DNA from: an uncultured Oscillospiraceae bacterium
GTDB lineage: Bacteria; Bacillota; Clostridia; Oscillospirales; Oscillospiraceae
NCBI GenBank assembly: GCA_934573855.1
Contig: CAKTMF010000002.1
Span: 1 to 64,000 of the forward strand
Length of the DNA: 64,000 bases
Reading direction: 5' to 3'
The translations under genes were made by a program, and so were the position numbers. The notes beneath the pieces are model-generated. The model saw nothing but the letters and a program-made list of their open reading frames with translations, was not told the origin of the DNA and made no database searches. Below, piece by piece: positions 1-7,427 of this stretch (within the stretch, counting starts at the first letter, position 1; every line of letters begins with the position of its first letter).

Positions 1-23
1 TTAGCATAAGCTTTGTTCTTACA

Positions 24-43
24 TTGTTCAATTTTCAAGGTAC
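24..43 (-). promoter_or_regulatory. rRNA-operon leader motif
   Basis: Read on the minus strand this stretch is close to ACCTTGAAAATTGAACAA, the phrase that recurs in leaders and spacers of clostridial rRNA operons. It lies downstream of two strong tandem promoters and points off the left edge. I infer that an rRNA operon begins just outside the window; no rRNA sequence itself is inside. Confidence 0.6.
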
Positions 44-78
44 ACTCTCGCTACCGCCTCATCGGCGACAGCTTGTTA

Positions 79-107
79 ATATTAGCACACCGTTTTTCGC
101 TTGTCAA
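79..107 (-). promoter_or_regulatory. Strong promoter, proximal copy (rrn P2-like)
   Basis: On the minus strand TTGACA (102-107) is separated by 17 bp from TAATAT (79-84). It is the downstream member of a tandem pair, as is usual for rRNA operons of Firmicutes. No coding sequence follows before the window edge. Confidence 0.7.
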
Positions 108-180
108 CAAGTTTTTTCAATTTTTTCAAAAACCTTTGACGGCGAAAGCGGCATACCCGCTCCCTCTCGGTTGCTTGCAT

Positions 181-209
181 AATATAGCACTTGAATTGTA
201 GTTTGTCAA
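181..209 (-). promoter_or_regulatory. Strong promoter, distal copy (rrn P1-like)
   Basis: On the minus strand TTGACA (204-209) is followed after 17 bp by TATATT (181-186). Together with the second promoter about 100 bp further on it forms the tandem arrangement typical of rRNA operons, reading out of the window to the left. Confidence 0.7.
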
Positions 210-289
210 CACTTTTCCGACACTTTTTCTGAACTTTTTTGTGACAACTAAATCTTGTGTTTTCAGGGCTTTCAGCGCCACAACATAGC

Positions 290-907
290 TCAGAAGCTGC
301 CTATATTGCCTATGTACGGCAGCGGCTGCTGGCGGTCGTTGGCGGCGTTGGAAATGCCGATCACCATGAGGATGATCCTCGCCACGGAGAAGAGCCAGCC
401 GAAAACGGGCATTGCGCTCAGCACGTCGGCAAGCGCGCCGAACACGACCAGCCTGACGCCCTGCTTTGCGTGGAACCTGGCCTTATCTCCGCCCCTGCCG
501 GTGAGCAGCGGGACGAGGCACAGGACGCTCACATAGGAAAGCACGCTCCAGAGCTTGCTCCTGTCCGCGCTCGCGGAATACGGAGCCGCCGCACGGCTGA
601 AGTCCGTACCCGCTGCGCTCTCGCCGCCCATGTTGTCCGATGCGCGGGTCTGCTGCGCTGAGGCGGCCCTGCGGCGCTGCTCCTCCTCGGCCCACTTGCG
701 GCTCTGCTCCTGCTGGCGGCGGCGGTGTTCCTCAAGCTGCGCTCTGTATATCTCGTCGTCGTTTCTGAAATGATAGGTCTCTTCGTTCCGGGTCTGCTGC
801 GCGGCAGCCTGTGCCGCCGCCGCCTCGGCGGTCTCGTCATAGCCGCAGGCAAGACACTTGCTCTGTCCGTCGGGAATATACGCTCCACATTTATTGCAGT
901 ACGCCAT
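290..907 (-). CDS. Zinc-ribbon membrane protein
   Basis: A 205-residue protein of unknown function. It opens with a zinc ribbon (two CxxC pairs in the first 25 residues: CNKCG and CLACG), continues with a glutamine- and arginine-rich, probably coiled or disordered segment to about residue 115, and ends with a hydrophobic part of two to three membrane segments, ending in the motif YIGNIGSF. This layout resembles small DUF4870/Tic20-like membrane proteins fused to a zinc ribbon. The start is the ATG at 907, preceded by GGAGG at 5 nt; an in-frame TTG four codons upstream lies on the ribosome binding site itself and is rejected. The gene stands alone between sleB and the rRNA-type leader. The specific role cannot be told from sequence. 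Confidence 0.75.
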   Translation of the reverse strand: MAYCNKCGAYIPDGQSKCLACGYDETAEAAAAQAAAQQTRNEETYHFRNDDEIYRAQLEEHRRRQQEQSRKWAEEEQRRRAASAQQTRASDNMGGESAAGTDFSRAAAPYSASADRSKLWSVLSYVSVLCLVPLLTGRGGDKARFHAKQGVRLVVFGALADVLSAMPVFGWLFSVARIILMVIGISNAANDRQQPLPYIGNIGSF

Positions 908-972
908 GTTGTCCTCCAAGATTTTTCAGTAGAACACATTATATACGATTATCCCGCCGGATTCAACATAAA

Positions 973-1662
973 TTACGAGCAGAAGATGTGCTTGCCGATG
1001 GTGACTATCGCGGGGCGCGACCATATCCACTTGCTCGTAGCCGTGGCGGGGTTGAAGTAATACACCGCGCCGCCGCTCGGATCCCAGCCGCTGAGCGCGT
1101 CGCGCGCGGCACGGTAAGCGCTCTCGGCGATGGGCTGGTCGAACTGTCCGTCGTACATGCAGGTGAAGGCGTCGGACTGGTAGATGACGCCGGAAATGCT
1201 GTTCGGAAAGGACGGGTGGTTGACGCGGTTGAGTACCACGGCGCCGACCGCGACCTGTCCGGTATACGGCTCTCCCCTCGCCTCGGCGGAAATGAGCCTT
1301 GCGAGGAGATATTCGTCGTTTGAGGAAGAGCCTCCTCCGCCGCCGCTGCCGCCGCTTTCGCCCGTCGGCGTTATGCCGAGCGCCGCGAGAGTCTGGTTGC
1401 CGACCTGTCCGTCCGCGGTCAGGCCGTTTTGCTGCTGAAAATACTTTACCGCCTTTTCCGTCTGGCTGCCGAACACGCCGTCCACCGCGCCGGAGTAGTA
1501 GCCCCAGCTTTTCAGGCGTTTTTGTATCTCCGTTACCGTCGTGCCGGAGCTTCCCTTTTTATAAAGATCTGCCGACGCGTTTCTCGCGAGCGCGATGATG
1601 AAAATATTCAGCGCGAAAATTATCGCGAGCGCCAGCACCAGTTTTTTTCTTTCCTTGCTCAT
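973..1662 (-). CDS. sleB: Spore cortex-lytic enzyme SleB-like
   Basis: A 229-residue exported cell-wall hydrolase. An N-terminal signal/anchor segment (about residues 7-27) is followed by a peptidoglycan-binding type 1 domain (about 35-97, with GxxGxxVxxLQ-like repeats), a glycine/serine linker, and a C-terminal SleB/CwlJ (Hydrolase_2) domain beginning at DEYLLARLISAEARGEPY, where the glutamate is the expected catalytic residue. In Bacillus and Clostridium such enzymes are made in the forespore and degrade cortex peptidoglycan at germination. I chose the ATG at 1662; the longer frame starts at a GTG without a ribosome binding site. The ribosome binding site GAGGGTG sits in the 3' arm of an 11-bp hairpin, and a sigma-G-like promoter lies so that its transcript would lack the 5' arm. 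No ypeB partner is seen nearby. It could also be a vegetative hydrolase of the same fold. Confidence 0.85.
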   Translation of the reverse strand: MSKERKKLVLALAIIFALNIFIIALARNASADLYKKGSSGTTVTEIQKRLKSWGYYSGAVDGVFGSQTEKAVKYFQQQNGLTADGQVGNQTLAALGITPTGESGGSGGGGGSSSNDEYLLARLISAEARGEPYTGQVAVGAVVLNRVNHPSFPNSISGVIYQSDAFTCMYDGQFDQPIAESAYRAARDALSGWDPSGGAVYYFNPATATSKWIWSRPAIVTIGKHIFCS

Positions 1663-1667
1663 AAAAA

Positions 1668-1694
1668 TCACCCTCACATATTCTGTGAGGGTGA
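1668..1694 (-). terminator. Hairpin after thrS that overlaps the sleB ribosome binding site
   Basis: A perfect 11-bp inverted repeat (1668-1678 and 1684-1694, loop of 5 nt) read on the minus strand is followed by five T residues and then the sleB ATG. It can end thrS transcription. Its 3' arm contains the GAGGGTG ribosome binding site of sleB, so any read-through RNA would hide that site. Confidence 0.7.
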
Positions 1695-1707
1695 GTGTAA
1701 TTTATTC
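1679..1707 (-). promoter_or_regulatory. Candidate sigma-G promoter of sleB
   Basis: On the minus strand GAATA (1703-1707) is followed after 17 bp by CAGAATA (1679-1685). This matches the forespore sigma-G pattern GNATR / CATNNTA with one mismatch. Transcription from here would start inside the hairpin and leave the sleB ribosome binding site free. Confidence 0.5.
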
Positions 1708-1742
1708 TTTTTTGAGCTTCGCGAAAAGGCTACTTATATAAA

Positions 1743-3509
1743 TTACATTTTGCGGCTGTGTATTTCGTCGCAGATGTTCGCGGTGAACTCGTCCATGGGA
1801 ACGCCGTAGACGGTCTTGCCGGTGCGGTCGCGCACGGAGACGGTGCCGTTTTCTGCTTCCTTGTCGCCGATGACGAGCATGTAGGGCAGCTTCTGGAGCT
1901 GAGCCTCGCGGATCTTGTACTTGATGGACTCGTTGCGAAGGTCGGTCTCGACGCGCACGCCGGCGGCCGCAAGCTTCTCGGCAACGGACTTTGCGTACTC
2001 GGCGCTGCGGTCGGTAATGCTCATGACCTTGACCTGCACGGGGGAGAGCCATGTGGGGAACGCGCCGGCAAAATGCTCGGTGATTACGCCGATGAAGCGC
2101 TCGATCGAGCCGAACACCACGCGGTGGATCATGACGGGGGTGTGGCCCTCGCCGTCCGCGCCGATGTACTCAAGATCGAAGCGGCCGGGGAGCTGGTAGT
2201 CGAGCTGGATGGTGCCGCACTGCCATGTGCGTCCGAGAGAGTCCTCAATATGGAAGTCGAGCTTCGGCCCATAGAACGCGCCGTCGCCGGGATTGACGAT
2301 ATACTCCTTGCCAATGCTGGTGATGGCCTCAGCCAGAGCGTTTTCGGCCTTTTCCCAGTCCTCTCTCGTGCCGATGTGGTCATCGGGCATGGTGGAAAGC
2401 TCTATGGTGTAGGGCAGTCCGAAGAGCGAGTAGACCTCGTCAAAGAGCTGCGCGATACGGACGACCTCGTCCTTGATCTGATCCTTCGCGAGGAGGATGT
2501 GCGCGTCGTCCTGAGTGAAGGCGCGGACGCGGAACATGCCGTGGAGGGCGCCGGAAAGCTCGTGACGGTGGACGTTGCCCAGCTCTCCGTAGCGCAGGGG
2601 CAGCTCGCGGTAGGAGTGCGGCTCAAGGTCGTAGACGAGAATGCTGCCGGGGCAGTTCATGGGCTTGATGGCGAAATCCTCGCCGTCGATAACGGTGGTG
2701 TACATGTTGTCCTTGTAGTGGTCCCAGTGGCCGGAGGTCTCCCACAGGGTGCGGCGCATGATCTGGGGGGTCTGTATCTCGACATACTCCCACTTTCTGT
2801 GTACCTCGCGCCAGTAATCGACCAGAGTGTTTTTCAGCACCATGCCCTTGGGCAGGTAGAACGGGAAGCCGGGAGCCTCGTCGCGGAAGGCGAACAGCCC
2901 CAGCTCGCGGCCCAGCACGCGGTGGTCGCGCTTCTTTGCCTCTTCGATGAGCTTTTCGTATTCCTCAAGCTCCTTCTGGCTGCGGAAAGCTATACCGTTT
3001 ATGCGGGTGAGCATTTTGTTCTTCTGGTCGTTCTTCCAGTACGCGCCGCTCTGCTGGGTGATTTTGAACGCCTTGAGCGCCTTGGTGTAGCAGATGTGGG
3101 GGCCGACGCACATGTCGATATACTCGCCCTGCTGGAAAAAGCTGATCTCCGCGTCCTCGTCGAGGTCGCCGATATGCTCCACCTTGTACTTCTCGCGGCG
3201 CTCCTCCATGAGCTTTATGGCTTCCTCTCTGGGCAGGATGAAGGCCTTGAAGGGCAGATTTTCCTTGGTGATCTTGTGCATTTCCTCCTCGATGGCTCTG
3301 AGGTCGTCGTCGGATAGCTTCCTGTCGCCGAGGTCAACGTCGTAATAAAAGCCCTTTTCGGTCGCGGGGCCGAAGGCAAAGTCCGCCTCGGGGAAGAGAC
3401 GCTTGATGGCCTGCGCCATGATGTGCGCGGCGGAGTGTCTGAGGACGTGAAGCTCCTCCTCCTCCGCGGGGCATTCGGAAACAACGCCGTGGCTGTCGAT
3501 GATTTTCAT
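1743..3509 (-). CDS. thrS: Threonyl-tRNA synthetase
   Basis: Charges tRNA-Thr in the cytosol. The 588-residue protein begins almost directly with the second editing domain (RHSAAHIMAQA, the HxxxH site near residue 25), then has the class II catalytic core (motif 2 around VHRHELSGALHGMFRVRAF, motif 3 around FGSIERFIGVITEHF) and a C-terminal anticodon-binding domain. It lacks the roughly 60-residue N-terminal TGS domain of the 640-residue E. coli type; shorter versions of this kind occur in clostridia. The start ATG has AGGAG 9 nt upstream. Expression is governed by a T-box leader with a promoter at 3851-3879. A terminator-like hairpin separates it from sleB. Confidence 0.95.
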   Translation of the reverse strand: MKIIDSHGVVSECPAEEEELHVLRHSAAHIMAQAIKRLFPEADFAFGPATEKGFYYDVDLGDRKLSDDDLRAIEEEMHKITKENLPFKAFILPREEAIKLMEERREKYKVEHIGDLDEDAEISFFQQGEYIDMCVGPHICYTKALKAFKITQQSGAYWKNDQKNKMLTRINGIAFRSQKELEEYEKLIEEAKKRDHRVLGRELGLFAFRDEAPGFPFYLPKGMVLKNTLVDYWREVHRKWEYVEIQTPQIMRRTLWETSGHWDHYKDNMYTTVIDGEDFAIKPMNCPGSILVYDLEPHSYRELPLRYGELGNVHRHELSGALHGMFRVRAFTQDDAHILLAKDQIKDEVVRIAQLFDEVYSLFGLPYTIELSTMPDDHIGTREDWEKAENALAEAITSIGKEYIVNPGDGAFYGPKLDFHIEDSLGRTWQCGTIQLDYQLPGRFDLEYIGADGEGHTPVMIHRVVFGSIERFIGVITEHFAGAFPTWLSPVQVKVMSITDRSAEYAKSVAEKLAAAGVRVETDLRNESIKYKIREAQLQKLPYMLVIGDKEAENGTVSVRDRTGKTVYGVPMDEFTANICDEIHSRKM

Positions 3510-3610
3510 TTTCTTTTCTCCTCACATATGAATAGTATTTACCGGAAAAGTGACGCGCCGCCTGAGATATCCTGCTGGGGCCGCCCTGCGTGGTGAGCGC
3601 GGGCAAAATC

Positions 3611-3850
3611 AAAAAAACACCCCTGACGTGAACGGAACGGTCCACGTCAAGGGTGCGGAAAATACGCACGGTCCCACCTTGGATTTTAACTCGAAAGCGA
3701 TCTAACGTCCGCCAAACGGGACGGCATTTCCTCCGTCCGGCTCGGGAGCGGTCAGCGGCTGTCTTTTGCCAGGCGGCTCGCACCAAACGCCGCCCTCTCT
3801 GAAACGCCCTTACAGCCGTGTTCTCCGTCGCTGCCTTTAACTCTTTGGTC
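3611..3850 (-). ncRNA. T-box riboswitch leader of thrS
   Basis: Read on the minus strand, the leader carries a stem I region with the AGAGAG and GGTGCGAGCC phrases typical of T-boxes, then the T-box sequence AAGGTGGGACCGTGCG at 3665-3680, and a strong terminator hairpin (arms 3618-3630 and 3643-3655) with a seven-T tail. An ACC threonine codon near 3750 is a reasonable specifier candidate. By the established mechanism, uncharged tRNA-Thr binds stem I and the T-box and prevents the terminator from forming, so thrS is expressed under threonine limitation. The specifier assignment is by eye. Confidence 0.9.
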
Positions 3851-3879
3851 ATTGTATCACCGGATCGTGCCGATGTCAA
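3851..3879 (-). promoter_or_regulatory. Promoter of the thrS T-box leader
   Basis: On the minus strand TTGACA (3874-3879), a 17-bp spacer and TACAAT (3851-3856) form a near-consensus housekeeping promoter directly before the T-box leader. Confidence 0.8.
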
Positions 3880-3893
3880 ATATTTTTCCTTAA

Positions 3894-6620
3894 TTACGCC
3901 TTCGCTGCCTTTTCCTTTCTGAAGGAGGCTCTGCGTATGGCCTTGCCTATCTCGAACACGGGAACGGTGGAGAGCGCGAGGCCCGCAGAGATGAGCAGCT
4001 CGTTGAGCTGGAAGGTGCCGGGCTGGATGTCGAACACCTGCTGGAGACCGGGGAGGTACACCGCCGCGAGGGTAAGGAGCGTCGTCACGGCGAAGGCGCC
4101 CACGAGCCACCAGTTAATATTCTTCAGCATGTGCTTTGAGAACAGAGAACCCCAGCGCGAGCGCATGTTGACCGCGCACATCATCTCGGCGAAGTTGACG
4201 GTCAGGAACGCCATGGCCATGGCGTTGACACAGACGGTGCCGCGGAACACTCCGTCAAAGGAGCCCTGCTCGAGACGGAAGCCGATGAAGTATGCCGCCA
4301 GCTCTATTATCGCCAGATAAACGCCCTGCCATACCATGTCCGCGCCCGCTCCGTGCGAGAAGATCCCGTCAGTGGACGCGCGCGGCTTGCGGCGCATGAC
4401 GTCGCCCTCGGCTTTCTCCATGCCCAGCGCGAGTCCCGGCAGGGAGTCAGTGACCATATTTATCCACAGAAGATGCACGGGCGTGAGGATGGTGAAGTTA
4501 AAGAGCGAAGCAAAGAACATGATGATGACCTCGCTCATGTTGGTGGAGAGCTGGAACTGCAGCACCTTGCAGACGTTGTCGTAGATCTTTCTGCCTTCCT
4601 CGACGGCGTTGACGATGGTGGCGAAGTTGTCGTCCGCGAGGACCATGTCGGCCACTCCCTTGGTGACGTCGGTGCCGGTAATGCCCATGCCGATACCGAT
4701 ATCGGAGGCCTTGATGGAGGGCGCGTCGTTCACGCCGTCGCCGGTCATGGCCGTGACCATGCCGCGGGCCTTCCACGCGCGGACTATCCTCGTCTTATGC
4801 TCGGGCTGGACGCGGGCATAGACGGAGTACTTGGGGACCTCGTCCACAAGCTCCTCGTCAGTGAACTTATCAAGCTCTGCGCCGACGATGGCCTCGCTCT
4901 CGTCGGAGATTATGCCGAGATCCTTGCCGATGGCAACGGCGGTGTCCTTGTGGTCGCCGGTGATCATGATGGGTCTTATGCCGGCGTCGCGGCATTCCTT
5001 GATGGCGTCGTAGACCTCGGGGCGGCAGGGGTCGATCATGCCCACAAGGCCGATAAAGATAAGATCCTTCTCAAGCTCCTCAGCCTCGAAGGAGGCGGGA
5101 AGCTCGTCATATTCGCGGTAGGCTCCGCACAGCACGCGCAGCGCCTTGTCGGCAAAGCTCTTGTTGGCGCGGCCGATCTGCGCCATAAGCTCGTCGGTCA
5201 TGGGGACGACCCTGCCGTCCATGAGATAACCGGTGCAGCGCGAGAGCATGACGTCGCATGCGCCCTTGGTATACTGGATATATTTGCCGTTCACGGCGTG
5301 AACGGTGGACATCATCTTGCGCATGGAGTCGAAGGGCGCCTCGCCCACGCGCGGCTCCTCGCGCTCAAGCTCATAGTCGGGAAGCCCCAGCTTAAATGCA
5401 TAATTTACCAGCGCGCACTCGGTAGGCTCGCCGGAGGCGGTGTCCTCGCCGGGACGGATATTCGCGTCGGAGCAGAGATCCATCGCACGGGCAAGGAGCA
5501 TTTTGTCGGTGGTAAATTCCTCCACCACGGTCATCTTGTTCTGGGTGAGGGTGCCGGTCTTATCGGAGCAGATTATCTGGGTGCAGCCCAGCGTTTCAAC
5601 GGCGGTGAGCTTGCGGATGAGCGCCTGACGCTTGCTCATCGCGGTGACGCCGATGGAGAGAATGATGGTCACGACGGCGGGCAGGCCCTCGGGGATGGCG
5701 GCGACAGCCAGAGCGATGGCCGCGATGAAGGTGTCAAGCGCGGTATTGCCCAGCAGCGCCCAGCTAAACGGCATGTCGGAGAGGACGAGTGACTCCACGA
5801 GACCCATTGCGAACACCAGCACGCATATGCCGATGACGAGCTTTGTGAGGAACTGACTCAGCTCCGCCATCTTCTTCTGCAGCGGGGTCTGTTCCTTTTC
5901 GGCCTGATTGAGCGCCTCGGCGATCTTGCCCATCTCGGTGTCCATGCCGACGGAGGTGACGACCGCCTTGCCGCGGCCGTAGACGATGGTGGAGCCGCTG
6001 TAGAGCATGTTCTTTCTGTCGCCGAGAGGCACGTCGGCGCTGTCGCGGCAGTAGAGGACGTCGATGACCTTGGTCACGGGGACAGACTCTCCGGTGAGCG
6101 CGGCCTCCTCGGCCTTGAGGCTGTGGGATTCAAGTATGCGGCAGTCCGCAGGGACAGCGTCGCCCGCCTCGAACACAACGACGTCGCCGACGGCGATATC
6201 CTCGCTCTTTATGACGACGACCTTGCCGTCACGCAGGACCTTTGAGGTGGCGGCGGTCATCTGCATGAGCGCGTCCATGGCGGCCTCGGCCTTGCTCTCC
6301 TGAACGAGAGACATTATCGTGTTGATGATAACGACGACGAGGATGACAAGAACGTCGGCAAAGTCGCCGAGATCAAAGTCCCCGCCCGTCTGCAGCACCG
6401 TGACCACGGCCTGTATCGCGGCGGCGGCGATGAGCATGATTATCATCGGGTCGGCCAGAGAGTTGAGGAACTTTTTGGCAAGGCTCTCCTTCTCGGCCTC
6501 CTTGAGCTTGTTCCTGCCGTTTTCGGCAATGCGTCTTTCGGCCTCAGCCTGAGCGAGGCCGTTCTCCGTGGTCCGGAATTCGTTCAGTACGGCTTCTTTT
6601 TCCTCGCAGTAGTACTTCAT
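3894..6620 (-). CDS. P-type Ca2+/Mn2+ ATPase under a manganese riboswitch
   Basis: A 908-residue cation-pumping ATPase of the P2A (SERCA/PMR1) type. It has the N-terminal cation ATPase domain, TGES in the actuator domain (176-179), PEGLP in membrane segment M4 (310-314), the phosphorylated Asp in CSDKTGT (D353), TGDGVNDAP in the P domain, NxxE in M5 and NMVTD in M6. These are the ligands of the single Ca2+ site kept in PMR1-like pumps, which also move Mn2+. The start ATG at 6620 follows AAGGAGT at 7 nt; the longer frame runs back into the riboswitch. The upstream yybP-ykoY element responds to Mn2+ in studied cases and precedes similar pumps (for example yoaB of Lactococcus), so Mn2+ export is a likely role, with Ca2+ export possible. 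Confidence 0.9.
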   Translation of the reverse strand: MKYYCEEKEAVLNEFRTTENGLAQAEAERRIAENGRNKLKEAEKESLAKKFLNSLADPMIIMLIAAAAIQAVVTVLQTGGDFDLGDFADVLVILVVVIINTIMSLVQESKAEAAMDALMQMTAATSKVLRDGKVVVIKSEDIAVGDVVVFEAGDAVPADCRILESHSLKAEEAALTGESVPVTKVIDVLYCRDSADVPLGDRKNMLYSGSTIVYGRGKAVVTSVGMDTEMGKIAEALNQAEKEQTPLQKKMAELSQFLTKLVIGICVLVFAMGLVESLVLSDMPFSWALLGNTALDTFIAAIALAVAAIPEGLPAVVTIILSIGVTAMSKRQALIRKLTAVETLGCTQIICSDKTGTLTQNKMTVVEEFTTDKMLLARAMDLCSDANIRPGEDTASGEPTECALVNYAFKLGLPDYELEREEPRVGEAPFDSMRKMMSTVHAVNGKYIQYTKGACDVMLSRCTGYLMDGRVVPMTDELMAQIGRANKSFADKALRVLCGAYREYDELPASFEAEELEKDLIFIGLVGMIDPCRPEVYDAIKECRDAGIRPIMITGDHKDTAVAIGKDLGIISDESEAIVGAELDKFTDEELVDEVPKYSVYARVQPEHKTRIVRAWKARGMVTAMTGDGVNDAPSIKASDIGIGMGITGTDVTKGVADMVLADDNFATIVNAVEEGRKIYDNVCKVLQFQLSTNMSEVIIMFFASLFNFTILTPVHLLWINMVTDSLPGLALGMEKAEGDVMRRKPRASTDGIFSHGAGADMVWQGVYLAIIELAAYFIGFRLEQGSFDGVFRGTVCVNAMAMAFLTVNFAEMMCAVNMRSRWGSLFSKHMLKNINWWLVGAFAVTTLLTLAAVYLPGLQQVFDIQPGTFQLNELLISAGLALSTVPVFEIGKAIRRASFRKEKAAKA

Positions 6621-6645
6621 TTGAGGTACTCCTTTCAAAAATAAA

Positions 6646-6681
6646 GAGACTTTTACAGTCACTTCAAACTGTAAAAGTCTC
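6646..6681 (-). terminator. Riboswitch-controlled terminator before the P-type ATPase
   Basis: A 14-bp perfect hairpin on the minus strand (arms 6646-6659 and 6668-6681, 8-nt loop) is followed by TTTATTTTT. Its 5' arm overlaps the closing strand of the yybP-ykoY aptamer, so folding of the aptamer and of the terminator exclude each other. Confidence 0.85.
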
Positions 6682-6775
6682 GCTAAATACTGTCGTATCC
6701 GGGGCGCCGAGCCATAAGGCTGAGTTGACGACACACCAACGCCTCCAAAAGGCGCAAGCTACTCCCTTTTGCGCG
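6671..6775 (-). ncRNA. yybP-ykoY (Mn2+-sensing) riboswitch
   Basis: On the minus strand the element shows the two conserved blocks of this class: AAAGGGAGTAGC at the 5' side (6758-6769) and AGCGAGACTTTTAC at the 3' side (6671-6684), with hairpins between them. The class binds Mn2+ in characterised members. The 3' strand pairs either with the 5' strand (aptamer P1) or with the downstream terminator arm, so Mn2+ should switch the ATPase gene on. Confidence 0.85.
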
Positions 6776-6778
6776 GAT

Positions 6779-6808
6779 AGTTTACCACAGCCGCACCCAC
6801 AAAGTCAA
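6779..6808 (-). promoter_or_regulatory. Promoter of the riboswitch-ATPase unit
   Basis: On the minus strand TTGACT (6803-6808), an 18-bp spacer and TAAACT (6779-6784) lie just before the aptamer. Confidence 0.65.
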
Positions 6809-6878
6809 TCGAAAAATGAGAAAACGCCCCAATATTCAAATATTTTTCATAGCTGCGGCCCCTCACTCCGGATATATG

Positions 6879-6907
6879 TTGCCTGCTCCGCGTCCGTGAG
6901 TTATAAT
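6879..6907 (+). promoter_or_regulatory. Promoter of the small Xre gene
   Basis: TTGCCT (6879-6884), a 17-bp spacer and TATAAT (6902-6907) precede the regulator gene, leaving a very short leader. Confidence 0.65.
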
Positions 6908-6927
6908 CATAACGCGAGGTGATGATA

Positions 6928-7224
6928 TTGCACACACGGATAAGACGCGCGAGGGAGGCCATGGGCTATACCCGCGAACAGTTTGCAGAGAAACTGGACG
7001 TCAGCGTTTTGTATCTCGCCGAGGTCGAGCGCGGGATGACGGGAATATCCGTAAAAACGCTGATGAGGATCTGCGATGTTCTCGATCTGTCGGCCGACTA
7101 TGTGCTGTTCGGCGATCCGCGTCCCGGCGACGATCACTTTCTGAATAAGCTCCACCGCGTGGATGAAAAATATCTCCCGCTGGTGGACTCCATGCTCACC
7201 TCGCTCATCGAGATCGAGAAATAA
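6928..7224 (+). CDS. Small Xre-family DNA-binding protein
   Basis: A 98-residue protein that is almost entirely an HTH_3/Xre domain (about residues 5-60: REQFAEKLDVSVLYLAEVERG contains the turn and recognition helix), with a short acidic, helical tail (about 65-98) that may mediate dimerisation. It is likely a cytosolic transcription regulator, with unknown targets. The start is uncertain: AGGTGAT matches the 16S tail well and best fits the TTG at 6928, while a GTG at 6919 and an ATG at 6922 overlap the ribosome binding site. The gene diverges from the riboswitch-controlled ATPase and may or may not be related to it. Confidence 0.7.
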   Translation: MHTRIRRAREAMGYTREQFAEKLDVSVLYLAEVERGMTGISVKTLMRICDVLDLSADYVLFGDPRPGDDHFLNKLHRVDEKYLPLVDSMLTSLIEIEK

Positions 7225-7272
7225 GAAGGACTCCCGGCAGGAGGGCTTTCCCGTCTTGCCGTCTCTCTCCGC

Positions 7273-7345
7273 GTGCCTCCCCCGTTGGGGGAAGCCACAG
7301 CGATAAGGAGTGGCTTCCTCCTCCCCTTTTTTGGTGTTTTCCCAT
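7273..7345 (+). repeat. Palindromic intergenic repeat, copy 1, with terminator
   Basis: The core CTCCCCCGTTGGGGGAAGC resembles cores at 20598, 32805 and 44693. It leads into a second hairpin GGAAGCCAC/GTGGCTTCC (7290-7298, 7310-7318) followed by a run of T, which probably ends the Xre transcript. Confidence 0.55.
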
Positions 7346-7371
7346 CTCCCTTGGCGCCCGATCACGAAGCG

Positions 7372-7418
7372 AATAGCACCATCCCCGGCGGAAAGCTTCC
7401 GCCGGGGATGGTGCTATT
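7372..7418. terminator. Bidirectional terminator between xre and ychF
   Basis: A 22-bp perfect inverted repeat (7372-7393 and 7397-7418) with short A/T-rich flanks lies between the convergent genes. It is one of the strongest hairpins in the window. Confidence 0.85.
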
Positions 7419-7427
7419 TCATATATG

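Noticed and set aside
1758..3317. 519-codon open frame on the plus strand opposite thrS
   Set aside because: It is a shadow produced by GC-rich codons of thrS; the minus-strand product is unmistakably ThrRS, and the antisense frame has no ribosome binding site or recognisable domain.
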